From Vagococcus lutrae (GTDB lineage Bacteria > Bacillota > Bacilli > Lactobacillales > Vagococcaceae): a DNA stretch of 64,000 bases. Positions 1 through 7,835 of the stretch are shown here, one piece after another. Each line of letters opens with the position of its first letter. Position 1 is the first letter of the stretch. The stretch spans positions 123,887 through 187,886 of the forward strand of contig NZ_NGJW01000004.1 in NCBI RefSeq assembly GCF_003987555.1. Reading direction: 5' to 3'. The notes below the pieces were generated by a model. It ran no database searches, was not told where the DNA came from, and saw only the letters and a list, made by a program, of their open reading frames with translations. Both the position numbers and the translations under genes were made by a program.

Positions 1-306
1 GTGACGAACTTTCGGTAATTTTTGTAAGTCTTCATCATTTAAAAAGTCAGCTTTGATAGTTTCAATACCATGATTTTCTAAAACTTCGCGCGATTTTTCA
101 TCCGAAAACCGTGCAACTCCATAGACTTTATGGGTCAATCCTGCTTGATTTATCGCATTCTTTAATAAGCGAGCTAAGGTAACACCCATCTTGCCACTCA
201 CACCTAAAATAAGGATATCATCCGTTAAATCTTTAACAGATTCAACTAATGAAGCACTGGGTGTAATCATTTGTTCTTCTAATTTATCAATCAATGACTG
301 TTTCAT
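1..306 (-). CDS. NAD(P)-binding epimerase/dehydratase-like protein (C-terminus outside window)
   Basis: The reading frame is open from an ATG at 306 to the window edge, giving 102 residues (MKQSLIDKLE at the start). Residues about 30-50 form a beta-strand and a glycine-rich turn (ILGVSGKMGVTLARLL), the nucleotide-binding start of a Rossmann fold as in NAD-dependent epimerases and reductases. The rest lies outside the window, so substrate and active-site residues cannot be judged. It follows the medium-chain dehydrogenase gene by 12 bases on the same strand and is probably co-transcribed with it and the YesM/YesN pair. A role in sugar metabolism linked to the upstream importer is inference. 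Confidence 0.6.
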   Translation of the reverse strand, partial: MKQSLIDKLEEQMITPSASLVESVKDLTDDILILGVSGKMGVTLARLLKNAINQAGLTHKVYGVARFSDEKSREVLENHGIETIKADFLNDEDLQKLPKVRH

Positions 307-318
307 CTCGACACCTTC

Positions 319-1320
319 CTATGATTCATATTTTAATACACGTGTTAAATGAGAGGCTCCTGGTTGATCTAATTCCTCATATGCAAGTTGATGATTTTCG
401 AAAGGTATTACCTCAGCAAAGTACGGCGTGATAACGATTCGTTTTTCTTGTAATAACCTAACAAACTCCGCAACATTTCGTCCTTCCGTCCATCTGACAT
501 ATTGATAAGGATAATCAATAGCCTGTTTTTCATAGACTGGATCGTAACGACCAGGACCACCAGCACGTGATATTTTTATATCAATTTCTTTTGAAAACAT
601 TTTAGCGCGGTCATATATTGGTTCTATATCTCCGACTATAATACTCTGTCCTTTTTTTCGTAGCCAATCTAAGCTCTGGTTGGTTAATTCTCCACCTCTG
701 CCGGCACATAAAAAGACAGCGTCTGCTCCTTGTCCGTGAGATAGTTCATCTAATCTTTTCTCTAAATCATCATGATTGACGAACGTTTCGATACCTGTTA
801 ATTCTTCCAACAACGTAGCGCGTGGCTGACTACGGTTCAACGCTAACACTTTATACCCTGCATTTTTTCCAATTTGACTGATTAATTGTCCATAAATACC
901 TAACCCAACTACCACAATAATTTCACCAAACTGTAAGCGAGCTTGTCTAAGTGCATGAATCGCGATTGATCCTATCCCGGATAGGGCTGCTTCCGACAGC
1001 GACACTTCAGTTGGGACTTTTGCGCATAGTGTTTTAGGAACAGCTAAATACTCACCGTGATAGACATAAGGCGCACCATAGCAGGCGACCCTATCTCCCA
1101 CTTCAAATCCCGTATCTTCTCCTCCAGTTTCAACGACAATACCTGACGCACTATATCCTAAAGGAAAGGAAACATCTTGAGCATTGCGACTCATCGATAA
1201 TTCCGTTCCAGGACTGATAGCTGAATAAGCTGTTTTTATCAGCAGATAATTGGTCGGTAATTCTGGTTTTTCTTTTTCAAAAAGTTTAATCTCTGCATTT
1301 TCTGCTCCGATATATTTCAT
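319..1320 (-). CDS. Medium-chain dehydrogenase/reductase family oxidoreductase, zinc ligands absent
   Basis: 333 residues. The N-terminal GroES-like domain carries SPGTEL and GYSASGIV, and the C-terminal Rossmann domain carries VVGLGIYGQL, the dinucleotide-binding GxGxxG turn (about residues 138-147). This is a medium-chain dehydrogenase. The usual zinc-binding Cys and His after the first strand are replaced by SPGTEL. That pattern is known from the MDR halves of bi-domain oxidoreductases and other sugar-linked MDRs, so a zinc-independent mechanism is likely. It lies 30 bases downstream of the histidine kinase gene and just before a second Rossmann-fold gene. An NAD(P)-dependent oxidation or reduction of a sugar from the neighbouring importer is inferred; the substrate is unknown. 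Confidence 0.7.
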   Translation of the reverse strand: MKYIGAENAEIKLFEKEKPELPTNYLLIKTAYSAISPGTELSMSRNAQDVSFPLGYSASGIVVETGGEDTGFEVGDRVACYGAPYVYHGEYLAVPKTLCAKVPTEVSLSEAALSGIGSIAIHALRQARLQFGEIIVVVGLGIYGQLISQIGKNAGYKVLALNRSQPRATLLEELTGIETFVNHDDLEKRLDELSHGQGADAVFLCAGRGGELTNQSLDWLRKKGQSIIVGDIEPIYDRAKMFSKEIDIKISRAGGPGRYDPVYEKQAIDYPYQYVRWTEGRNVAEFVRLLQEKRIVITPYFAEVIPFENHQLAYEELDQPGASHLTRVLKYES

Positions 1321-1350
1321 GTTTTCACTCCTACTTAAATTTGAATTGTT

Positions 1351-3108
1351 TCATTTATCTGGAATCTTTATAACGACGTTTGTCCCTTCTCCTATAACAC
1401 TTTGATAAGCAAGTCCGTAAGCTTTACCATATTTTAGGGTTAATCTTTGATTGACATTAAAGACCCCGTAACCAATTCGTGTATCTTCATCTAGAATACG
1501 CGCTAATTGAGCTTCACTCATACCGACACCGTCATCTTTAATACTTAAAGTAATCGCATCGGGAACTTTTCGCCCTGTAATCCAGATTGTCCCTTTTTTA
1601 CTTTCTTTTTCTCTAATTCCATGTAAAATAGCATTTTCCACGATTGGCTGAAGAATTAAGTTGATAGTTGGATAGTCTTTTATTTCGTCATCAATATCAA
1701 AAATCACTTCAATAGCGTTATCAAATCGTTTGTTTTGAATATCAATATAGAGTTGTACATGCTCCAATTCTTTTTCAATTCGAACAAGTTGATTCCCCAT
1801 GTTCAACGACAAGCGGAAAAATTTGGCTAATCTGGAAACAATATAGGTAATATCAAACGCTTGATGCTTTATCGCTAGCCAATTTATCATATCTAAAATG
1901 TTATATAAAAAGTGTGGATTAATTTGATTTTGTAAAACACGTAACTCTGCTTCTTTAATCTTAATCTCCGAATCATAACGATCATTGATTAATTGTTTCA
2001 TATTTTTCAACATATATTTAAAACTCTTTTGTAATTCACCAATCTCATCATATGAATCGACCTCAACCGCTACATCCCAGTTTCCTGTTTCAACCTCACG
2101 CATATTAGATGTCAATTTATCCAACCTTTTCGTAATATCATGCGCTATTTTATACGCAACAAAAAATGTGATAAGTGCAATAAATATCAGTAAAGAAATA
2201 ATAAAACGAAAAATATCAGTACTTTCTTTTACAATTTCTTTTTCTGGAATAATTGTCATAAGTTTCCAATCCGAATTGGGAACTTTCTTATAAAAAACGC
2301 GTTGTTTTTCTTCTTGAAATAGTAACTTTTCTTCACCACGGTCATATTCCATATTTATTTTCATGCCAAATGCATTTTTTTGGCCAACTTCCTTTTCACG
2401 TGTAGAAGAAATAATATTCTGTTCAGCATCTACAATTCGCGTTACACTGTTTTTCGACGCATTGACTTCTTTTAAGATAGACGTTAAATTTTGCTCCAAT
2501 ATATCTACAACGACCACGGTAGCGGTACCAGTATTACTATCATCTTTCAATGTTCGAGCAATTGAGAAAATAGACTGCTCTCCACGATTCATACCATAAT
2601 CAAACTGATAGGTAGGTAACCAGATAATCGACCCATTCCCTGCAGTGATATCTTTAAACCAATCTTCATCTTTTACTAAATCATTGCTAATCACATAATC
2701 ACTATTACCCGTAGTAATTGATGCATCGTCAATATATAACCGAATATTATTTATATTACGCGTAATAAAAATAGACTGCACTTTTTGATTTAAACGATTG
2801 TAGAGCATGTATTTTTGATACGTGTCTTCTTCTGTTTTAAACTCGTCAATCATCTCTACCAACTGTTTATCCGTATAAATTAAACTCGAAACATCTTTCG
2901 CCTCTGTTAATTTATAGTCAATAAACTGCGTCGCCTGATTAAGCGCCTTAGAAGTTGTTTTTAAATAATCTCGCATAAGAATACTGGAGGTTTTTGAATA
3001 GAAAAAATTAGCCATAATCAGAACACCCATGGCACTAATTAGTAAAAATGAAACTAATATTTTCTGTCCTAATTTCATATGATTGTAAATATGTTTAATC
3101 TTTTTCAT
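1351..3108 (-). CDS. YesM-type sensor histidine kinase
   Basis: 585 residues. An N-terminal membrane helix (about 17-37), an extracellular Cache-like sensing region (about 40-295) and a second helix (about 300-320) come first. A HAMP linker with the EVDSYDEIGEL signature follows, then a His_kinase domain with NPHFLYN, whose His is the phosphorylation site, and a C-terminal HATPase with NAILHG and DDGVGM. This is the domain order of YesM/LytS-type kinases. Its ATG overlaps the end of the response regulator gene by four bases, so the two are translationally coupled. Such pairs usually sense an extracellular sugar or its binding protein and control the neighbouring importer. That is the likely role here, next to the LplABC-type genes. 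Confidence 0.9.
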   Translation of the reverse strand: MKKIKHIYNHMKLGQKILVSFLLISAMGVLIMANFFYSKTSSILMRDYLKTTSKALNQATQFIDYKLTEAKDVSSLIYTDKQLVEMIDEFKTEEDTYQKYMLYNRLNQKVQSIFITRNINNIRLYIDDASITTGNSDYVISNDLVKDEDWFKDITAGNGSIIWLPTYQFDYGMNRGEQSIFSIARTLKDDSNTGTATVVVVDILEQNLTSILKEVNASKNSVTRIVDAEQNIISSTREKEVGQKNAFGMKINMEYDRGEEKLLFQEEKQRVFYKKVPNSDWKLMTIIPEKEIVKESTDIFRFIISLLIFIALITFFVAYKIAHDITKRLDKLTSNMREVETGNWDVAVEVDSYDEIGELQKSFKYMLKNMKQLINDRYDSEIKIKEAELRVLQNQINPHFLYNILDMINWLAIKHQAFDITYIVSRLAKFFRLSLNMGNQLVRIEKELEHVQLYIDIQNKRFDNAIEVIFDIDDEIKDYPTINLILQPIVENAILHGIREKESKKGTIWITGRKVPDAITLSIKDDGVGMSEAQLARILDEDTRIGYGVFNVNQRLTLKYGKAYGLAYQSVIGEGTNVVIKIPDK

Positions 3109-4316
3109 TCGACTGCACCATGAGATTTGCGGTATTCTCTAGGCGTTTGATTCGTATATTTTTTGAAAACTTTCGAAAAATACTTTGCATTATCATAGCC
3201 TAAAATATCAGCAATTTCATATAGTTTGAGTCGTGAATCTAGCATCAATTCTTTTGCCTTTTCCATGCGTATTTGAGTCTTATATTCAGTAATCGTCATC
3301 CCTGTCTCTTCACTAAATAACGCACACATATATTGTGGCGTCACATAAACATGCGAAGATAATTCGGTATTAGATAAATCTTTTTTCGGATTTTCTTGAA
3401 TCAATCGTTTGACTGTGTCGATAATATCTAACCCCGTTGAACCGCTATAAGTATGCAAATGATACGAATACGGCATCGTTTTTAACATGCTGACAGTGTC
3501 TTCGAATGATAAAACGATTTGATCGATTTCTTTCACTTTCCTACCTACTGCACCTTTAAACCGAATATTTGTATCAGTAGATATTTCCTTTAAAACAAGC
3601 TCGAGCAACTCCAACCACTTATTATTTTTAGCTTCAAAAATCAATAAGAGTCCTTCATCAGTAATCTGCGACAAATAAAATACCTGCTGTGACTCACATA
3701 GCGTTGCGCATCTTTTTTCTAGCATTTGGTAGGCTTCACTTGAGTCCGAAATGATTCTTAAAACTTGATATCCTGACCACTGTAAAAATGGACTTGGTTG
3801 GTTCGTCAACCATTTATTTAAATCTCCTTCATCAAATCTAATTTTCCCCACTAACATATCTAGCATCGTGTTATAAATTAATTGATGACTTTTCATGACT
3901 CTATGTTTTAATTTTTCATTTTCCATTCTTTGCTGTTTTTGACGCTCAATTTTGGTTGCGACATCCTTTAAAGCACGCATAAACTTTTCAATCTCTAAAG
4001 GCTTTTCAATATAAGCACAGACATTTAATTCAATGGCTGAATGAAAATAGTCCTTATCCGAATAACCGCTTAAAATAATAAAAAAACAATCGTCCACTTC
4101 GTTTTTGATTTTTTCAATCATTTGTAAGCCAGATAGTTTTGGCATCCGAATATCACAGATTGCTAAATTAGGTTGTAACTGTTTGGCAAGTGCTACTCCT
4201 TCTAATCCATCACTAGCTTCTCCTACTACTTTGAACCCAAAATTTTCCCACGGAATAAATTCTATAAGTCCTTCTCTTGAAAGCTCCTCGTCATCTATTA
4301 TCAAAACTGAATACAC
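3105..4316 (-). CDS. YesN-type response regulator, AraC family
   Basis: 403 residues. The N-terminal receiver domain has the acidic pair D8/D9 and the phospho-acceptor D55 (LAICDIRMPK). A linker of about 180 residues follows, then a C-terminal AraC/XylS double helix-turn-helix from about 300 to 400, ending in the conserved YFSKVFKKYTNQTPREYR pattern. It is the cognate regulator of the adjacent kinase, whose start codon overlaps its stop. The gene has its own promoter (-35 and -10 at 4360-4388) behind the terminator of the importer operon, so the signalling pair can be made independently of the operon it probably activates. The target is inferred from position only. Confidence 0.9.
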   Translation of the reverse strand: MYSVLIIDDEELSREGLIEFIPWENFGFKVVGEASDGLEGVALAKQLQPNLAICDIRMPKLSGLQMIEKIKNEVDDCFFIILSGYSDKDYFHSAIELNVCAYIEKPLEIEKFMRALKDVATKIERQKQQRMENEKLKHRVMKSHQLIYNTMLDMLVGKIRFDEGDLNKWLTNQPSPFLQWSGYQVLRIISDSSEAYQMLEKRCATLCESQQVFYLSQITDEGLLLIFEAKNNKWLELLELVLKEISTDTNIRFKGAVGRKVKEIDQIVLSFEDTVSMLKTMPYSYHLHTYSGSTGLDIIDTVKRLIQENPKKDLSNTELSSHVYVTPQYMCALFSEETGMTITEYKTQIRMEKAKELMLDSRLKLYEIADILGYDNAKYFSKVFKKYTNQTPREYRKSHGAVE

Positions 4317-4359
4317 TTGTCTTGCTCCTTTCGCATATCATTTCCTCTATGCTAAAAGT

Positions 4360-4388
4360 ATATCATTGCTTCCCTGAGTTTCGGTCAA
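4360..4388 (-). promoter_or_regulatory. Probable sigma-A promoter for the YesN/YesM pair
   Basis: On the minus strand TTGACC (4383-4388) is followed after exactly 17 bases by TGATAT (4360-4365). The start codon of the response regulator is at 4316. It lies just downstream of the importer operon's terminator, which supports a separate transcription unit. Confidence 0.55.
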
Positions 4389-4403
4389 AATTCATGAACT
4401 GAA

Positions 4404-4441
4404 TAAAATAGTTCAACCCTCATGCAAAGGGCTGAACTATT
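4404..4441 (-). terminator. Intrinsic terminator of the glycan importer operon
   Basis: The minus strand reads ATAGTTCAGCCCTTTGC, then a short loop and GGGTTGAACTAT, followed by TTTTATT. It overlaps the stop codon of the permease gene and separates it from the two-component genes downstream. Confidence 0.75.
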
Positions 4442-5375
4442 ACCAAATACTTGAGTCAAAGAACTTCTTAGTCATCTTGTTACCTAGAACGATCAAGGCA
4501 AAGTTAATGACCGAGTTAAACAGACCGACGGCCGTTGAAAAACTGTAATCTGACGTTCCCATACCTACACGATAAACATACGTTCCAATTACATCTGCCA
4601 CGTCATATACGACGGGATTATACATTACTAAGATTTGTTCCGTACCAGCTTCTAATAATCGTCCTATTCTTAAAATAAACATTAAGACAATAGTGGATGA
4701 AATACTAGGTATAGTGACATGCATAATTTGTTGAAAACGGTTAGCACCGTCAATACGTGCAGCTTCATATTGTTCTTCATCTACTCCTGTAATAGCAGCC
4801 AAGTAAACGATAGTTCCCCAACCTACTTCTTTCCAACCTTCTGTGAAAACTAACAGACTTCTAAAATACTCTTTACTCATAAAGAAAGGAATAGGATGAC
4901 CTCCAAGTTTTTCAATCACAACATTGACAATTCCTCCGTTGACAGAAAGTAAAGACACAAATAGCCCTGTCACGATTACCCAAGAAATAAAGTGTGGAAG
5001 ATAAATAACTGTTTGAATAGTCTTTTTAAACTTCATATTTCTAATTTCATTTAACAACAGTGCTAAGACGATTGGTAAAGGAAATAAAAATACTAGTTTT
5101 AAAACACTGATAATCATTGTATTTTTAAATATATTCATGAACTCAGCTGAAGAGAATAGTCGTCTAAAATTATCTAATCCTACCCACTCACTACCTGAAA
5201 CCCCTTTAAAAATATTAAAATCTTGGAAAGCGATGGTGACGCCTCCGATAGGGATATAGTTAAATACAAATAAAAATAAGATACCTGGTAATAATAATAA
5301 GTACAGCTCCCAGTCTCTTTTGATAGCTGAAAGGAAAGTGTTTTTTTTCTTGTTTTTATTCACTGACATTTCCAT
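4440..5375 (-). CDS. LplB-type sugar ABC transporter permease
   Basis: 311 residues with six predicted membrane helices. The inner-membrane binding-protein-dependent transport motif, EAARIDGANRFQQIMHVTIP (about 205-224), contacts the ATPase. The N-terminal stretch with SAIKRDWELYLLLLPG is typical of LplB/YtcP-type permeases, which import complex or N-acetylated oligosaccharides together with an LplC partner and an LplA lipoprotein, all present here. No ATPase gene is in the window. These systems usually share a multitask ATPase (MsmX type) encoded elsewhere. It is the last gene of the operon and ends inside a terminator hairpin. Confidence 0.9.
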   Translation of the reverse strand: MEMSVNKNKKKNTFLSAIKRDWELYLLLLPGILFLFVFNYIPIGGVTIAFQDFNIFKGVSGSEWVGLDNFRRLFSSAEFMNIFKNTMIISVLKLVFLFPLPIVLALLLNEIRNMKFKKTIQTVIYLPHFISWVIVTGLFVSLLSVNGGIVNVVIEKLGGHPIPFFMSKEYFRSLLVFTEGWKEVGWGTIVYLAAITGVDEEQYEAARIDGANRFQQIMHVTIPSISSTIVLMFILRIGRLLEAGTEQILVMYNPVVYDVADVIGTYVYRVGMGTSDYSFSTAVGLFNSVINFALIVLGNKMTKKFFDSSIW

Positions 5376-5399
5376 TGCTTTTCCCCTTCACATTAAGGT

Positions 5400-5428
5400 T
5401 GCAACGGTTAGAGAATCTAACCGTTGCA
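5400..5428 (-). other. Perfect 13-bp intercistronic hairpin after the binding-protein gene
   Basis: TGCAACGGTTAGA and its exact reverse complement are separated by three bases. No run of T follows, so it is not a typical terminator. It sits between the binding-protein gene and the next permease gene. Such hairpins commonly stabilise or process the message so that the binding protein is made in excess. That role is inferred. Confidence 0.5.
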
Positions 5429-5435
5429 GTCCTAT

Positions 5436-6896
5436 TTATTTATTAAACTCTTTTAACCAAGCATTATAGTCTTCTTTAGATTCTAATCCACCTTCATTTT
5501 CCCAATCTTTTAAGAAATCTGCGTATGGTTTTGCTGATTTCTTATCAGAAATAGCATTGATGATATAGTCTGACTCTAGTGCTTGTAAGCGTTGGCTATA
5601 TCTTGATGCTTTTTCTAATGGTGGAGCCATTGTTGTCGCTTCTTCTTTACCATACTCGACTTGTGCTTGCATTTTATCAAATGTTTCTGCCATAATTGGA
5701 TCTTTTCTTGTTCTTAATAACCAATATTCTTGATAATCTTTCGCAATAGATGAAGTCATAAACCAGTCAGAGTTATTACGATCATCAGCAAAAGCTGGTA
5801 AAACAGGTTGCATTTTTCCATCTTTCATTTCCCAATGTTTGCCTTCTTGACCAATACTTGCATCTTTAAATAATTCAGACTCTAACTTCATATTTAAATA
5901 TTTAACAGCGTGTTCTTTATTTTTAGATACTTTTGGTATCGCAATAAACCAGCTAACACCTGTTCCTTCTAACCAGGCACCTTGTTTTCCATCTGGACCT
6001 TTTAATCCCATAATCAATTCGATATCAGCATTAAATTCCTCTTGGATAACCGGTAACACAACAGCAGACATTCCCCAACCATAAGAAGCTAGGATTGCAG
6101 CTTTACCACTTGTAAACTTATCACGTGCTTTCTGAGAATCATTGATTGGCCATTCTTTGTCAATTAATTCTTCATCATATAGCTTTTGCATAAATTGAAT
6201 GTAGTCTTCCATTCCTTTTTGCTCGACACGATTTTTAATTTTACCGTCTTCTTCAAACCAAGTAGCATTAACACCAAATGCACCACTAATTTGATGTAAA
6301 ATCGCTTGGTCTCCTGTCATTGGAATTAATCCTGTTTTTTCCTTAATTGCCACTAACAAGTCATAAAACTCATCAATCGTTTTAGGTACTTCCATTCCTA
6401 CTTGTTCTAAAATATCAGAACGAATACCTAACGCATCTCCAACAAATGGACGTGGGGCACGTTCAGGGATACCGTATGTTTCCCCATCAACTAAAGCTGC
6501 TTTCCAGCTATCTTCACTATTAGCTTTTAGGATATTGTCACCATATTTTTCTAATAGTTTATCTAAAGGTTCTAATGCCCCTTCTGATGCCAATTTATTA
6601 TATTGAGTGGCAGATAGTTTCAAGATGTCAATTTCTTCTTTGTTTGCCATCATTAAGTTTAACTTATCATCTGTATTTTCCATCGGTAAAACTTCATAGT
6701 TAACTTTATAACCTGTTTTTTCTTCTAAAAATTTTGCCATAGGATCGGCATTAGGGTCAAAGTTCCTTTTAAACCCTAGTTGACGTAATGTTGGTTTTTC
6801 GTCACTCACTTCACTTGTTTCTTTCTTTGTTGAGCAACCAATCAAAACAGTTGAACACAGTGCTAACATTAAAGCAATCTTTCCAAATTTCTTCAT
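5436..6896 (-). CDS. LplA-type extracellular sugar-binding lipoprotein
   Basis: 486 residues. A signal peptide of about 20 residues ends in a lipobox, LIGC, with the lipid-modified Cys at position 21. The mature part is a long substrate-binding protein of the LplA/YtcQ family (extracellular solute-binding family 1), including the NADPMAKFLEEKTGYKV region early on and a tryptophan-rich ligand region. It would capture the oligosaccharide outside the cell and deliver it to the two flanking permeases. The neighbouring GH20 gene suggests N-acetylhexosamine-containing glycans as ligand, which is inference. The gene is followed by a stable hairpin, consistent with high expression. Confidence 0.9.
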   Translation of the reverse strand: MKKFGKIALMLALCSTVLIGCSTKKETSEVSDEKPTLRQLGFKRNFDPNADPMAKFLEEKTGYKVNYEVLPMENTDDKLNLMMANKEEIDILKLSATQYNKLASEGALEPLDKLLEKYGDNILKANSEDSWKAALVDGETYGIPERAPRPFVGDALGIRSDILEQVGMEVPKTIDEFYDLLVAIKEKTGLIPMTGDQAILHQISGAFGVNATWFEEDGKIKNRVEQKGMEDYIQFMQKLYDEELIDKEWPINDSQKARDKFTSGKAAILASYGWGMSAVVLPVIQEEFNADIELIMGLKGPDGKQGAWLEGTGVSWFIAIPKVSKNKEHAVKYLNMKLESELFKDASIGQEGKHWEMKDGKMQPVLPAFADDRNNSDWFMTSSIAKDYQEYWLLRTRKDPIMAETFDKMQAQVEYGKEEATTMAPPLEKASRYSQRLQALESDYIINAISDKKSAKPYADFLKDWENEGGLESKEDYNAWLKEFNK

Positions 6897-6926
6897 TTTC
6901 TTTCCTCCTATTTTGTTTTCTATAGT

Positions 6927-7820
6927 TTAGCCTTTAACAGAACCAATCAAAACACCTTTCACAAAGTATTTTTGTAAAAATGGATATACTACAATAATTG
7001 GTACTGTAGCGGCAACAATAGACGCTGCTTGTACTGCTTCGGGTGAAGAATTAAACATGCCATTAATATCAGGTTCATAACCTGCTTGATCTAAAACATC
7101 CTTAGTCGAACTTACAAGTTCTTTCAAATAGAGTTGTAATGGCTTCAAATCTACTTTTGTAATATAAATCATCGCGTTATAGTAACTATTCCAATGAGCT
7201 ACAGCAAAGAATAAACCGATTGTTGCAAGTACCGGTTTGGATAGCGGTAATATTATTTTAAATAAAATTTCAAAAGTTGAAGCACCGTCAATCCGAGCCG
7301 ACTCTTCTAAACTATCAGGTAATGACTCAAAATAGTTTTTCATGATAAGCATGTTATAAACATTTACTAATACTGGTAAAATCAAGACCCAAAAGTTATT
7401 TACTAAGTTTAACTTTTGCATTACTAAATATGTCGGTATCAACCCACCATTAAAAATCATCGCAAATACATAGTACAGTAAAATCCATCTTCTCCCTTTA
7501 AGATGTGGTTTCGACAATGGATAAGCGATTGTAATCGTCATCAATACACCTAAAACAGTTCCTATCAATGTTACGAGAATAGAAATTTTAAAGGCGTTTA
7601 GGAATTGTGGATTTCCTAATACAAATTTATACGTTCCGGTTTGAAATTCTACTGGGAAAATGGTTACTTTTCCTGATATCAATGCTTTTTCACTAGAAAA
7701 TGATTTCGCAATTAAGTTCAAAAAAGGAAAAATAGTCGTAATTCCCATTAAGATGAAGAACGTATAGTTAAATACGTTAAACACACGTTGCGATATAGAT
7801 TGATTTTTTCTTTTTTTCAT
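6927..7820 (-). CDS. LplC/YtcP-type sugar ABC transporter permease
   Basis: 297 residues with six predicted membrane helices. The permease motif EESARIDGASTFEILFKIIL lies near residue 177, and the protein ends with the family-typical PFLQKYFVKGVLIGSVKG. It pairs with the LplB-type permease at 4440-5375 to form the membrane channel, the lipoprotein gene lying between them. The reading frame starts just downstream of the GH20 stop (16 bases), with a clear ribosome-binding site, so it is part of the same operon. Confidence 0.9.
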   Translation of the reverse strand: MKKRKNQSISQRVFNVFNYTFFILMGITTIFPFLNLIAKSFSSEKALISGKVTIFPVEFQTGTYKFVLGNPQFLNAFKISILVTLIGTVLGVLMTITIAYPLSKPHLKGRRWILLYYVFAMIFNGGLIPTYLVMQKLNLVNNFWVLILPVLVNVYNMLIMKNYFESLPDSLEESARIDGASTFEILFKIILPLSKPVLATIGLFFAVAHWNSYYNAMIYITKVDLKPLQLYLKELVSSTKDVLDQAGYEPDINGMFNSSPEAVQAASIVAATVPIIVVYPFLQKYFVKGVLIGSVKG

Positions 7821-7835
7821 CTGTTTGAAAACCTC

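Noticed and set aside
4404..4441. GTTCA/TGAAC units near 4395-4435 as a fifth SARP-like site
   Set aside because: The units are inverted arms of the terminator hairpin, not direct repeats 11 bp apart, and no -10 follows at the right distance.
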